A stretch of DNA of 32,418 nt from JACDAS01 sp046262415. Its GTDB lineage: Bacteria > Actinomycetota > Thermoleophilia > Gaiellales > Gaiellaceae. This document shows positions 12,862 through 22,007 of the stretch, piece after piece. The stretch spans positions 1-32,418 of the forward strand of contig JBHEMU010000191.1 of the NCBI GenBank assembly GCA_046262415.1, written 5' to 3'. Below the pieces are notes generated by a model. The model did no database searches. It was given only the letters and a program-made list of their open reading frames with translations, and was not told the DNA's origin. Made by a program: the position numbers and the translations under genes. The stretch's first letter is position 1. Every line of letters starts with the position of its first letter.

Positions 12862-15038
12862 ACCGCGGGCCGCGCCCGGGCGAGCGCGCGCCGCTCGACC
12901 GGATCTACGCCGCCGTCCCGATCCTGCTCGTCTTCGTCTGGCTGAGCCTCCTCTACGCATGGGAGTCGTCCCACCACGGAACGCCCTGGCTCTTCGGCGA
13001 CGAGCTCCAGCTCGCGCAGCTCTCGCGTTCGATCGCGGAGACGGGCGAGCCGGCGCTACGGGGGGCCCCGCACGGCTTCCAGTCGCTCTACTCCTACGTG
13101 CTCGCGCCCGTCTGGTGGATCGACGACGTGCACACCGCCTACGACACGGTCAAGTACCTCGGCGTGCTGGTGATGACCGCTTCGGCGTTCCCGGCCTACG
13201 CGCTCGCGCGCCTGCTCGTGGGCCGGCCCGCGGCGCTGTTCGCCGGGGCAGCGACCGCCTCGATCCCGGCCCTCGTCTACTCGCCGATGCTGATCCCCGA
13301 GCCGCTGGCGTACCCGTACGCGCTGCTCTGCTTCTTCCTGATCGTGAAGGCGCTCGCCGTGCGCGGTCGCGGGTGGATCGCCGGGGCCGCCGTCGCCTGC
13401 GCGATCGCGCCGGCCGTCCGCGGCGAGCTGGCGCTCGTCCCGGTCGTCTTCGGGCTCGCCGCCTTCTTCCTCTTCTGGCAGAGCGAGAGGATGCGCCGCT
13501 GGCGGGCGGGCTGGAGCGCGGGCGACTGGATCGGCCTCGTCGTGCTCGGGCTCGGCGCGCTGATCGTCTTCAACACCCTGATCGGCCACCGCTCGGTCAG
13601 CTGGGACATCGCCACGGGCCACTACAAGCAGCGGATGTTCGAGTACGGGCTCTGGGCCGCCGGCGCGCTCACGATCGGCCTCGGCGTCCTGCCCGTCGTC
13701 GCCGGCCTCGCCGCGCTCGTGCGGCCGCGCGACGAGCCGCGCACGCCGGCGCTGCGGGCCTTCGTCGCCGTCACGGCCGCCTCGATCCTCTGCTTCGGCC
13801 TCTACACGGCCGTCAAGGCGTCCTACATCTCGACCGTCTTCTCGACCCGCGTCGTCGAGCGGAACCTGATCTACGTCGCGCCGCTGCTGCTGGTCGGGAC
13901 GGCGCTCTGGCTCGAGCGGCCGCGGCTGCGGCGCGGGGCTCTCGCCGGCGCCGCGGTCTTCGCGTACTACGTGCTCGTCACGACTCCGTACCAGCTCGAG
14001 TTCCGCTTCTACTCGGACGCGCCCGGCCTCGCGATCCTGCAGATGGCGAACCGCAACCTCGCCTTCACGCCCGAGACGGCGAAGTGGGTGCTGCGGGCGG
14101 CGCTGCTCGTCGCGGTCCTGCTGCTGCTCCTCCCGGGACTCCTCCGCAGGCACCGCCGCGCCGCCCGCGCGGTGGCGACGCTCGCGGCCGGCCTCGTCCT
14201 GGCCTGGTCCCTGGCCGGCCAGATCTCCGCGAGCAACGCGTCGAATGCGTTCTCCGACCAGTTCCTCCGCGGCTTTCCCCGGCAGACCGACTGGGTCGAC
14301 CGCGCGACGAAGGGCGCACCGACGCTGTACCTCGGCCAGAACCTCGAGGATCCGAACGGGCTCTGGTCGCTCGAGTTCTGGAACCGCTCGATCCGCTACG
14401 TCTGGAGCCTGGACGGAACGGCGCCCGGACCGGGGCCGACCGAGACGCCGAACGTCGACCGGACGGACGGGCACCTCCAGCAGCAGCGCGGCGAGCTGAA
14501 GTACGTGCTCGCAGAGCCGGGGATCGACGTCGTCGGCAAGGAGGTCGCGACGGCGGGCTACCTCGCGGCGGGGAGCCCCGCGCTCTGGCGGCTGATCCGG
14601 ATCGACTACCCGGTGCGGCTGCGCCACGCGCAGGCCGGGATCTACTCGGACGGCTGGATGGGCGAGCGGGCCGCCTACACCGAGTACAGGTCCCCGGGCG
14701 ACCGGGCCGGGTGGATCACCGTGAACGTGTCCAGGGAGGCCTGGGGCGGCACGGACGTGCCCGGAAAGGTGACCGTCCGGGTCGGCCGGCTCTCGCTGGG
14801 GCCGAAGCTCGAGCCGCGGATCGGCGAGGTCACCGGGCTCGAGCGGTGGACGATCCACAGCCACCTGGCGAGGCGCTTCGTGCTCCCGACGCCCCCGCCG
14901 CCGTTCCGCGTCGAGGTGACGATCTCGCCCACGTTCGTGCCGCAGGAGCTCGACCCTAGGCTCGGCGACCGGCGCCAGCTGGGTGCGATCGTCGCGTTCG
15001 GCTTCAGCGAGCGGCGGCCGGCCGCAGGTACACGGTGA
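12858..15038 (+). CDS. Polytopic membrane protein, GT39/ArnT-like (GT-C) glycosyltransferase candidate
   Basis: 726 residues: a short cytoplasmic N-terminus, about 12 hydrophobic segments up to residue 500, then an extracytoplasmic C-terminal domain. The first outer loop carries FGDELQLAQLSRSIAETG, with the acidic residues expected for GT-C enzymes that use polyprenyl-linked sugars. It resembles the protein at 25075-27174 in both the loop and the C-terminal domain layout, so the two are probably paralogs. GTG 12858 overlaps the stop of the wecA-like gene, indicating an operon. The last 35 bp overlap the convergent gene on the other strand. Donor and acceptor are unknown. Confidence 0.87.
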   Translation: MNRGPRPGERAPLDRIYAAVPILLVFVWLSLLYAWESSHHGTPWLFGDELQLAQLSRSIAETGEPALRGAPHGFQSLYSYVLAPVWWIDDVHTAYDTVKYLGVLVMTASAFPAYALARLLVGRPAALFAGAATASIPALVYSPMLIPEPLAYPYALLCFFLIVKALAVRGRGWIAGAAVACAIAPAVRGELALVPVVFGLAAFFLFWQSERMRRWRAGWSAGDWIGLVVLGLGALIVFNTLIGHRSVSWDIATGHYKQRMFEYGLWAAGALTIGLGVLPVVAGLAALVRPRDEPRTPALRAFVAVTAASILCFGLYTAVKASYISTVFSTRVVERNLIYVAPLLLVGTALWLERPRLRRGALAGAAVFAYYVLVTTPYQLEFRFYSDAPGLAILQMANRNLAFTPETAKWVLRAALLVAVLLLLLPGLLRRHRRAARAVATLAAGLVLAWSLAGQISASNASNAFSDQFLRGFPRQTDWVDRATKGAPTLYLGQNLEDPNGLWSLEFWNRSIRYVWSLDGTAPGPGPTETPNVDRTDGHLQQQRGELKYVLAEPGIDVVGKEVATAGYLAAGSPALWRLIRIDYPVRLRHAQAGIYSDGWMGERAAYTEYRSPGDRAGWITVNVSREAWGGTDVPGKVTVRVGRLSLGPKLEPRIGEVTGLERWTIHSHLARRFVLPTPPPPFRVEVTISPTFVPQELDPRLGDRRQLGAIVAFGFSERRPAAGTR

Positions 15039-16440
15039 CGTCGCCGCGGCGCAGACGCGTGGCGAAGCGGCTGCGCAGGCCCGCGAGGATCGCCGGCTGG
15101 TCACGAAATGCACGGGCGGTCACGACCGCCCGCACCCGCTCGCGGTCGAGGTCGGCCAGCACCTCCGCGGGGCTCAGGTAGCCGCTGCGGAAGCGCAGGT
15201 ACGCGGTGTCGACGAGGTTTCCCGGGACGGTGCGCCCGGCGTACACCGCGATGATCGGGCGGTCGGCGGCGACGAGATCGCCGGGCCGGGTCCGCTCCCG
15301 CAGCAGCTCGACCGCCCACGTCACGCCGGCCGGCTCGCGCGCGTGCAAGCCCCGGCGGTCGCGCACCTCCTCGGCGTACCCGCCGGCGAGGACCGCGGCG
15401 ACCACGGCCGCGCCGGCGGCGAAAATGCGGCCACGCGGCAGGCGCTCGACGGCGGCGCCGACGGCGATCCCGACCGGAAGCGCGAGCGAGACCGCGAGCA
15501 GCACGTCGTGGTTGTCGTGCAGCGGCCGGTGGAGGAGGAGGAAGGCCTCGCCTCCGGCGGCCCAGAGCCAGAGGGGCCAGAGCGGGAGCCGCAGGCGCAG
15601 GCCACGGCGGGCGCTGATCGCGGCTGCGACGAGGCCGAGCGGCGCCAGCCAGAAGAGGGCGTTCCGCGTGCGCGGGTCGATCAGGTGCAGGAAGTGCTCG
15701 GCGTTGTCGAGCAGGCCCGGTCCCGGGACGTCGCGCGCGGCGTCGTGGTACGAGACGGCGCCGCGCCAGAGCCCGTCGAGCTGCCCGACGTGGCCGAGGA
15801 CGAAGGCGGTCACGGCGATGCCGGCGCCCGCGACGGCGAGGGCGGCCTCGCGCCGCGTGCGCAGGACGAGCGCGTACGCGACGAGGGGGATCGCGACCGT
15901 GGCCGCGCTCAGCTTCACGGACACCGCTGCGACGGCCAGGGCCCCGGCCGCGACCGAGAGCGCGGGCACGCCTCGCCGCACCGTCGTCGCGGCCAGGAAC
16001 GCCGCCAGCGCGAAGAGCGCGAGCACGAGTGCCGGCAGGTCCGCGGAGATCCTGCTCGCGAACGCCGGGTACGGGTGGGCGACGGCGAGGAGGGCGGCAG
16101 CTGTGAGCCCGGCGATCGGACCGGCCACGAGGCGCCCGACGAGGAACGCCGCGACGCATCCGGCGAGCGCGAGCGCGAGGATCTCCGCACGCATCGCGTC
16201 CAGCGAGCCGCCCGTGACGACGTCGCCGGCGGCGAGCAGGTAGTAGAAGCCCGGCGGCTGGGGTGTGAAGATCTCGGACCCGAGCTCCTGCCCGTGGCGG
16301 AGCGCGCCGACGGCCGCGAGATACGATCCCTCGTCGTAGTCGGCCGGAATCGCCAGGCCCTGCGCGAAGAGAACGCCGGCGACGACCAGCACCGTGCCGA
16401 GGAGGACGAGCTCGATGACCACCTCTCGCCTCGCCCGCAT
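15004..16440 (-). CDS. Polytopic membrane protein, GT39-like glycosyltransferase candidate
   Basis: 478 residues with about ten membrane segments and a soluble C-terminal region (about 360-478). The first outer loop has IPADYDEGSYLAAVGAL, the acidic motif of GT39/PMT-like enzymes, followed by FTPQPPGFYYLLAAGD. These enzymes transfer a sugar from a polyprenyl phosphate carrier on the outer face of the membrane. I chose ATG 16440 because TACCAT (16448-16453) stands 7 nt before it; ATG 16449 is an alternative. The 3' end overlaps the convergent gene by 35 bp. The start also overlaps the start region of the divergent gene. Confidence 0.85.
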   Translation of the reverse strand: MRARREVVIELVLLGTVLVVAGVLFAQGLAIPADYDEGSYLAAVGALRHGQELGSEIFTPQPPGFYYLLAAGDVVTGGSLDAMRAEILALALAGCVAAFLVGRLVAGPIAGLTAAALLAVAHPYPAFASRISADLPALVLALFALAAFLAATTVRRGVPALSVAAGALAVAAVSVKLSAATVAIPLVAYALVLRTRREAALAVAGAGIAVTAFVLGHVGQLDGLWRGAVSYHDAARDVPGPGLLDNAEHFLHLIDPRTRNALFWLAPLGLVAAAISARRGLRLRLPLWPLWLWAAGGEAFLLLHRPLHDNHDVLLAVSLALPVGIAVGAAVERLPRGRIFAAGAAVVAAVLAGGYAEEVRDRRGLHAREPAGVTWAVELLRERTRPGDLVAADRPIIAVYAGRTVPGNLVDTAYLRFRSGYLSPAEVLADLDRERVRAVVTARAFRDQPAILAGLRSRFATRLRRGDVTVYLRPAAAR

Positions 16441-16447
16441 CTCCGGC

Positions 16448-16453
16448 ATGGTA
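16448..16453 (-). promoter_or_regulatory. Putative -10 element of the gene starting at 16440
   Basis: TACCAT on the minus strand with the 7-nt spacer GCCGGAG before the ATG. It fits the leaderless pattern in this window. The same bases contain the candidate ATG of the divergent gene, so one of the two starts may need revision. Confidence 0.4.
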
Positions 16454-17791
16454 GAGCGTGCCCTCGGCTCGGCCGGCCGGGGGGAGGGACGCTTTCTCTC
16501 GCGCGGCATGGGCGTGTCGCTGGCCGTCTACGCACTGTTCGCGCTGACGTTCGCATCGTTTCGCGTCGCGAACGACGGCCTCGTCTACTACACGTTCCTC
16601 CGCCGGTTTCTCGGCGAGGACGTCGCGCCCGGCGGCCACGCCTACCAGTTCGGCGTCGCGTTCTTCAACGCGCCCTTCTACCTCGCGGCGCGCGCCGTGG
16701 ACGCCGCCGTGGGGCCGGCGACCGTGCTGGGGGCGCCGCTCCGGGAGGCGGCGATCGGCGTCGCCTCGAACGTCGCGCTCCTGCTGACGCTCTGGCTCGG
16801 GTGGAGGATGCTGCGGCGGCTCGACCTCCCGGCCGGGCCGGCCGTCTTGCTGCTGACGGTCTTCGGGTCGCCGCTCTTCTACTACACGGCCTTTCAGCCC
16901 TCGTACAAGCACGCCGTCGACGCGCTGGCGCTGACCGCCGCGGCCTGGCTGCTGCTGCTCGCGCTGGAATCCCCCTCCCCACGCGTGCTGGTCGGGCTCG
17001 GGGCCTGCCTCGCCTTCCTCGTCTCCCTGCGCTACGCGAACGTGGCCCTGGTGCCGGGGATGCTGCTGCCGTTCGCGCTTCGCCGCGAGTGGCGGGCGGC
17101 CGGACGGGTCGCGCTCGCGCTCGTCGCGGCCGGCGGGGTGCTGTTCGCGCTCCCGCCCGCACGGGACATTCCCTTCGAGCGCGGGACGGCCGGGCCGGGG
17201 GCGCCGCGCCTGCTCGCCGCGGGGATCGGCATCCCCGACCCCTGCCCCGACGAGCCGAAGTACCGGATCGACTGGTCGCAGTGCCTGCGGAACAAGCTCG
17301 GCGTCCGTTTCGACCTGCCGGCCCCCGCGCGGATGCTCGTCAGCACGCGGCGCGGCCTCTTCCTCTGGACGCCGCTGACGGCCTTCGCGGTCGTGGGGTT
17401 CCTCCTGCTTGCCCGGGCCCGCGCGGAGCGGCGCCGGTTCCTGCTCGGCCTCGGCGTCGCGGCCGCGTCGCTCGTCGCGATCCACGCGCTCTGGGGGGAC
17501 TTCTGGACGAACGGCTTCTCGTTCTCGCAGCGGTTCCTGGCCAGTCTCTTCCCGGTCTACCTGCTCGGGGTCGCCGAGCTGGTCCGGCGCTGGCGCTCGG
17601 CCGCGGCCGGGGTCCTGGCGCTCTGCGCCGCGTTCTCGCTCTACCTCGGGTTCAACCACTTCTTCGGCTACGAGGGGATCTCCGAGCGGGACGGCATCGT
17701 GGAGGTGCTGTCGACGGACGGCGATCGCGGGGTCGGCGAGACGCTCCGGCTGATCGGGCAGCGCGCCGGCGAGCGCTGGGGCTTCCGCTGA
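16448..17791 (+). CDS. Polytopic membrane protein of the glycan locus, probable GT-C family
   Basis: 447 residues from ATG 16448, with about ten hydrophobic segments. Motifs include FRVANDGLVYYTFLRRFLGED after the first helix, FYYTAFQPSYKHAVDALAL in the middle and WGDFWTNGFSFSQRFLASL near the end. The layout suggests a membrane glycosyltransferase or related lipid-linked sugar enzyme, but the acidic catalytic motif is less clear than in the neighbours. ATG 16508 (MGVSLAVYALF, directly before the first helix) is an equally possible start. It is convergent with the repair nuclease gene 8 bp away. Confidence 0.8.
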   Translation: MVERALGSAGRGEGRFLSRGMGVSLAVYALFALTFASFRVANDGLVYYTFLRRFLGEDVAPGGHAYQFGVAFFNAPFYLAARAVDAAVGPATVLGAPLREAAIGVASNVALLLTLWLGWRMLRRLDLPAGPAVLLLTVFGSPLFYYTAFQPSYKHAVDALALTAAAWLLLLALESPSPRVLVGLGACLAFLVSLRYANVALVPGMLLPFALRREWRAAGRVALALVAAGGVLFALPPARDIPFERGTAGPGAPRLLAAGIGIPDPCPDEPKYRIDWSQCLRNKLGVRFDLPAPARMLVSTRRGLFLWTPLTAFAVVGFLLLARARAERRRFLLGLGVAAASLVAIHALWGDFWTNGFSFSQRFLASLFPVYLLGVAELVRRWRSAAAGVLALCAAFSLYLGFNHFFGYEGISERDGIVEVLSTDGDRGVGETLRLIGQRAGERWGFR

Positions 17792-17799
17792 GCCCGGAC

Positions 17800-19473
17800 T
17801 CAGGCCCGACGGCCGACCGCCCGCACGATCGTCTCGACGTCGAGCGGAAGCACGCTGAGCTCGGGCGGGGGCCGCCGGACGAAGCCGGAGATCACGAGCA
17901 GCTCGTCCGCTGACTCGGGGTCGACGGGTGGCGGGCCCGCACTCGCCGCCCGCGCGGCGGCCGCTCCAGCCTCGACCTCCAGCCGGGCGCCCGGGCCGCG
18001 CGGAACCGGCCGGACGGAGCAGACGCGCCCGCCCGCGATGAAGAGCGCTCGCGTCCAGCCCGGCTCCGGCGCGGGCACGAGCAGGCACAGCTCCCTGGTT
18101 CGCAGCGCTTCCAGCCTGCGCAGGGTGCGGAGCACCTCCTCCAGCGCAGCGATCCGGTCCCGCAGTCGCGCGGCGTCCTCGTAGCGGAGGCAGTCGGACA
18201 GGTCCGCGAGCTTCGTCCGCAGGCGCGGCAGGGGGCCATCGCCCTGTGGAAGAGCCTCGAGCTCCTCGGGCGTGGCCGACTGGAGGGCGCGCGCCGCCAG
18301 GTGCGCGCGGCGGCGGCTCTTGATCGGCCCGAGCCGACCCGGCGTCGAGGAGACGACGATGCTCTCGCCACGGGGACGGAGGTAGACGTAGCGGTCCGGC
18401 CGCGCGCCGCGGGCGTTCGCCGGGGGGCGGTGGCGGCGGAGCAGCCGCAGCTCCTCGAGCGCGGCCTCGAGCTCCGAGCCCTGCACCCGCCACTCGATCC
18501 GCTCGACCGCGGCGAGCGCCGCCTCCACGGCCGGACGCTGCCGTTCGCTGCGGAAGTACGAGCGGAGCCGCGCCCGCAGGTCGCGGGCCTTGCCCACGTA
18601 GAGCACCTGGTCGTGCCGGTCGCGAAAGAGGTAGACGCCGGGGCTCGCAGGCGCCCCGTGCGCGAGCGAGCGCTTCCCGTAGACGCGGCGCTTCCGCGCC
18701 GCCCCCAGGGCGTGCAGGTCGCCGAGCGTGCGTGCGCCGCGCTCCTGGGCGAGGCCGATCAGCCGGACGAGGATCTCCGCGGTCGCCTGCGCGTCGGGCA
18801 GGGCGCGATGGCAGGGGCGGGCGGAGGTGCCGAAGAAGTGGGCGAGCGAGGCGAGGCTCGTCCGCTCGGCGCGGCCCGAGAGGAGCCGTCGTGCCAGCGC
18901 GACGGTGTCGAGGGCGGGCGCGGCCCGCCTGCGACCGTACCGTCGCTCCAGCTGCCGGTCGAGGAACGAGAGGTCGAAGCGCGCGTTGTGAGCCGTCAGG
19001 GTCGAGTCCCCTGCGAACGCGAGAAACCGCTGGACGGCGGTCGCTACGCGCGGAGCCCGGCGAAGCTCGGCGTCGTTGAGCCCGGTCAGGCGCCCGATCG
19101 GCTCCGGCAGCGCCAAGCGGGGGTCGACGAGGGTCTGGAACTCGCCGGCGGGCTCGAACGAGCGGATCCGCACGGCGCCGATCTCGCAGATCCGGCTCGT
19201 CGCCGCCGAGAGCCCGGTCGTCTCCAGGTCGAAGACCGTGAACTCGGCGTCCTCCAGGAGCGGATCCTGCGTGCCCGCGAGCGAGACCGAGCCGCCGACC
19301 AGCCGCAGGCGGGCGTCCCCCGCGACGACGTCCGAGACCAGCGCGGCGGCGAGCCCGTCCGGGATCGACCGGGCCGCGAGGAGGAACCGCGCCGCCGCGG
19401 AGGCATCGAGCGGCGCGGCCCGCTCCTCGAGCGCCTCGACCAGCCGGTCTGTCGCGTCGAGCGCGAGCTGCAC
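17800..19473 (-). CDS. DEDD exonuclease fused to GIY-YIG (UvrC-like) nuclease
   Basis: 557 residues. After an N-terminal region of about 75 residues comes a DnaQ-like 3'-5' exonuclease: FDLETTG (81-87, D82/E84), HNARFDLSFLD (162-172) and HRALPDA (222-228, H222/D227). A GIY-YIG domain follows: PGVYLF (278-283) and LYVGKARDLRARLRSYF (291-307). A UvrB-binding-like LSDCLRYEDAARLRDRI block (about residue 420) follows, as in UvrC/Cho. Mycobacteria have a similar fusion. It probably acts in excision repair, with incision and trimming on one chain. A perfect SOS palindrome just upstream implies LexA control. Exact incision role is inferred. Confidence 0.93.
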   Translation of the reverse strand: MQLALDATDRLVEALEERAAPLDASAAARFLLAARSIPDGLAAALVSDVVAGDARLRLVGGSVSLAGTQDPLLEDAEFTVFDLETTGLSAATSRICEIGAVRIRSFEPAGEFQTLVDPRLALPEPIGRLTGLNDAELRRAPRVATAVQRFLAFAGDSTLTAHNARFDLSFLDRQLERRYGRRRAAPALDTVALARRLLSGRAERTSLASLAHFFGTSARPCHRALPDAQATAEILVRLIGLAQERGARTLGDLHALGAARKRRVYGKRSLAHGAPASPGVYLFRDRHDQVLYVGKARDLRARLRSYFRSERQRPAVEAALAAVERIEWRVQGSELEAALEELRLLRRHRPPANARGARPDRYVYLRPRGESIVVSSTPGRLGPIKSRRRAHLAARALQSATPEELEALPQGDGPLPRLRTKLADLSDCLRYEDAARLRDRIAALEEVLRTLRRLEALRTRELCLLVPAPEPGWTRALFIAGGRVCSVRPVPRGPGARLEVEAGAAAARAASAGPPPVDPESADELLVISGFVRRPPPELSVLPLDVETIVRAVGRRA

Positions 19474-19487
19474 CCCTCACATCTAAG

Positions 19488-19501
19488 CGAACATATGTTC
19501 G
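19488..19501. promoter_or_regulatory. LexA-binding SOS box
   Basis: CGAACATATGTTCG is a perfect palindrome (16 bp with the outer G and C) and matches the Gram-positive/actinobacterial LexA consensus CGAAC-N4-GTTCG. It lies 14 bp upstream of the GTG of the DEDD/GIY-YIG nuclease and in the 41-bp gap behind the propeller gene, overlapping the expected promoter (TTAGAT at 19481-19486). LexA binding would repress the nuclease until DNA damage. Confidence 0.9.
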
Positions 19502-19514
19502 CCTGGCAAGGCGC

Positions 19515-20579
19515 TCAGCGGCTCCAGCTGCCCGAGCACGGCCCGTGCCGGAGCGAGTCGGCGGTGCCCCCCGAGACGGAAACGGTGCTGAGACCACCCG
19601 GTGAGTGCCTCGAGGTGTCGCCGTGGTACATGCATCCGGTGCGCACGAGGATCGTTCGCCCGTCGTGGCTTGAGCCGAGCACCTCCAGGCCTTCGATCAC
19701 GGGCGTGAGCGGACGGATCGAGCCGGTCGCGACGTCGACGGCGAAGAGCCGGCGGTAGTAGGGGCCCGCGGTCGTGACCGTGGAGTCAGCCGCCACGAGC
19801 GTCCGGCCGTCCGGCAGCCAGAGCGCGGGCTTCAGGTTCCCGGCATCGGTGATCTGCCTGGCTCCCGAGCCGTCGAGCTTCACGAACCAGAGGTCGCCCG
19901 GCGTCGTCCACTTGGTGAACGCGATCAGATCGGGCCCGGTGAGCGGCGAGCTGCTGTCGCCGTCTGAGGTGAGCCGGATCGACTCGCCTCCTTCGAGCGG
20001 CGCCGAGAAGATGTTCGAGAGAGCCGAGTCGTGGGACCCGGTCGAGCGGACGAACACCAACCGATCGCGCGCGGCGGAGATCGAGACATCGCTCAGCCGC
20101 CCGGTAGGGGTCCGCCAGGGAAGCACGAGCTTGCCGCTCCCGCCCCGCCGATCGACGAGCATCGTTCCCTCGTCGCCGGTGACGACGAGCCGGTTGGAGT
20201 CAAACGTCCAATCGGACTCGCGCACCCCACGCGAGACGACCGTGCTCTCACCGCCGGCGACCGGCAGCACGTGGATGTCGTAGCTCGCGTACCCGCGCTC
20301 GCGTTCGAACGAGATCCAGCGGCCGTCGGGCGACAGCTCCGGCCACTCGCCTCGAACGAGTCGCACAGGCTGGGTTCCGTCGAGCCGCGCGCGGTAGATC
20401 CAGCCGCCTTCCTCGTAGACGAGCGCCGGCTGTGCTCGGGGCGGAACTCCGGTGGGGACTGCTCCCGCCGCCGCGGCGACCGTGACCGCCACGAGGAGCG
20501 CGCCGGCGAGCCGGCTCGCCGCCGCCCTCCGGGCGCCGGAAACCCGGGTCTGACCCTCGTTGGTGCCCGGAGTGGCCAT
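19515..20579 (-). CDS. Secreted or anchored TolB-like beta-propeller protein
   Basis: 354 residues. A hydrophobic segment (about 23-42) after a basic N-terminus acts as signal peptide or anchor. The rest is a series of TolB/WD40-like blades: PELSPDGRWISFERE, NIFSAPLEGGESIRLTSDGD, DLWFVKLDGSGARQITDAG, KPALWLPDGRTLVAAD and VLGSSHDGRTILVRTG. Such propellers usually bind proteins or ligands outside the membrane; no enzyme motif is visible. The ATG at 20579 lacks a clear ribosome-binding site. It is separated by 46 bp from the methyltransferase upstream and could be the last gene of the glycan operon. Confidence 0.88.
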   Translation of the reverse strand: MATPGTNEGQTRVSGARRAAASRLAGALLVAVTVAAAAGAVPTGVPPRAQPALVYEEGGWIYRARLDGTQPVRLVRGEWPELSPDGRWISFERERGYASYDIHVLPVAGGESTVVSRGVRESDWTFDSNRLVVTGDEGTMLVDRRGGSGKLVLPWRTPTGRLSDVSISAARDRLVFVRSTGSHDSALSNIFSAPLEGGESIRLTSDGDSSSPLTGPDLIAFTKWTTPGDLWFVKLDGSGARQITDAGNLKPALWLPDGRTLVAADSTVTTAGPYYRRLFAVDVATGSIRPLTPVIEGLEVLGSSHDGRTILVRTGCMYHGDTSRHSPGGLSTVSVSGGTADSLRHGPCSGSWSR

Positions 20580-20625
20580 GGCGTTCGTGCCGGAAGTGTG
20601 CCGATCGTTCCCCGGAGCGGCCGCC

Positions 20626-21249
20626 TCAGCCCCGCGAGGCGGCGCAGACGTACGTGAAGCGCATGCGCAGGAGCGCTCTCGCGAGGGGCCCGGAGCGCTC
20701 CGCGAGCTCGAGCGCGGAGGCGACCGGCCGCGGCAGCGCCTTCGTCTGCGGCACGAGGAAGGGACGCGGGTCGAGCCGGCCGAACCCCGCGCGACGGAGA
20801 TCGGCCCGTACGTCCTCGAGCCGGTACTGGCGCGGGTTCAGATCGAACACGAGCTTCCGCTCCGTGTACGTGGCGACATGACGGAAGAGCGCAAGGCGGT
20901 CGCGCGCGTAGTAGATAGCCCGGAAGCAGGTCGTCGCCGCGACCGGCTCCGGCGGCGCGTAGTCATTCAGGTCGGCGAGGGCCACCGGCGCGCGGTCGGC
21001 GAGCCGCCGGCGCGCCGCCGCCACCATCTCCTCGCTCAGGTCGACGCCCGCATAGGCGAGACCCCGCGCGAGCAGCGGCTCGGCCAGCCCCCCGTCGCCG
21101 CAGGCGAGGTCGAGCACGCGGTCGCCGGCCTCGAGCGGCGGCCCGAGTGAGACGATCAGCTCGGCGCGATGCTCGAGGTAGCGCGCGGCGTCCGCGTACG
21201 CGTCCTCGGTCCAGCGCTCCGCCTGCGGGCCGTACTTCTCCGCCGTCAC
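20626..21249 (-). CDS. Class I SAM-dependent methyltransferase
   Basis: 207 residues. Motif I VLDLACGDGGLAEPLL (about 45-60), the post-I acidic GVDLSEEMV and a weak motif III region (YYARDRLALFRHV) identify a class I methyltransferase of the Methyltransf_25/11 type. The GTG overlaps the stop of the GT2 gene (GTGA), placing it in the glycan operon, so a sugar-methylating role is plausible. The substrate is not predictable, and the C-terminus (LLRMRFTYVCAASRG) shows no further domain. Confidence 0.88.
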   Translation of the reverse strand: MTAEKYGPQAERWTEDAYADAARYLEHRAELIVSLGPPLEAGDRVLDLACGDGGLAEPLLARGLAYAGVDLSEEMVAAARRRLADRAPVALADLNDYAPPEPVAATTCFRAIYYARDRLALFRHVATYTERKLVFDLNPRQYRLEDVRADLRRAGFGRLDPRPFLVPQTKALPRPVASALELAERSGPLARALLRMRFTYVCAASRG

Positions 21250-22007
21250 CGCAGCGCCAGCAGTCGCTCCGGATGCTTGCGTACGAAGCGGGCGACGCTG
21301 CGCCAGTGCCAGAGCGTCCGCCGCGTCAGGAAGCGCCGGTCGGTGAACGCGTCCCAGCGGTGGCGCACGACCGCGTCGGGCACGTACCAGCGCTCCCAGC
21401 CGGCTCTCGCGGCCCGGTAGCAGAGGTCGATCTCCTCGCCGTACATGCGGAAGCCGCCGTCGTAGCCGCCGAGCTCGTCCAGCATCACGCGCCGGAGGAG
21501 GAGCGACCCGCCCAGCATCCAGTCCGCCTGCACGGGCCCCGACGGCCGCTCGTCGAGGCCGTAGTGGGCGCGCTGGCGCTCGAGCGGCGGAAAGAGGAGC
21601 CGCAGCGGCGTGCGCCGCACCAGCGTCCCGACCACCGTCGGGAAGCGCCGGCGCGAGGGCTGCGGCGAGCCGTCGGGATCGACGAGGCGCGGTGCCGCGA
21701 CGCCGCAGCGCGGACGGCCCTCGGCGAAGGCGAGGAGCGTCGCGACGGCGCCGGGCTCCGGCACGGCGTCGGGGTTGGAGACGAGCACGAACTCGCCGGA
21801 CGTGGCCGCGATCGCGACGTTCAGGTTCGCGGCGTAGCCGAGCGGCCTCGAGTTCTCCAGCACCCGCACCGCGGAGGGCACCTCGCCGACGCTGCCGGGA
21901 ACGTTCGCGACGACGACGACCTCGTCCACCTGCGGCACGAGGGCCGGCAGCGCCTCCCCCAGCTCGGCCGCGTGCCCGTGCGAGACGACCGCGGCGGAGA
22001 CTCTCAC
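21246..22007 (-). CDS. GT2 family glycosyltransferase (WbbL-like)
   Basis: 253 residues, GT-A fold. VSHGHAAELGEALPAL opens the nucleotide-binding half, ENSRPLGYAANLNVAI and LVSNPDAVPEP provide the acidic DxD-equivalent, and GGSLLLRRVMLDELGGYDGGFRMYGEEIDLCYRA is the acceptor-side block with the catalytic ED-like pair. It resembles rhamnosyltransferases of the WbbL group. GTG 22007 overlaps the stop of the preceding GT4 (GTGA). It would add one sugar to the lipid-linked glycan on the cytosolic face; donor identity is a guess. Confidence 0.92.
   Translation of the reverse strand: MRVSAAVVSHGHAAELGEALPALVPQVDEVVVVANVPGSVGEVPSAVRVLENSRPLGYAANLNVAIAATSGEFVLVSNPDAVPEPGAVATLLAFAEGRPRCGVAAPRLVDPDGSPQPSRRRFPTVVGTLVRRTPLRLLFPPLERQRAHYGLDERPSGPVQADWMLGGSLLLRRVMLDELGGYDGGFRMYGEEIDLCYRAARAGWERWYVPDAVVRHRWDAFTDRRFLTRRTLWHWRSVARFVRKHPERLLALR

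Noticed and set aside
10831..12960. Very long minus-strand open frame opposite the wecA-like gene
   Set aside because: Its predicted protein is dominated by Arg, Asp, Glu, Gln and Gly without hydrophobic order, as expected for the antisense of a membrane protein in GC-rich DNA; the plus strand carries clear catalytic motifs.
15101..19597. Giant minus-strand open frame of about 1500 codons
   Set aside because: It runs across three genuine genes on both strands, is Arg/Ala/Pro-rich low-complexity sequence and has no recognisable domain.
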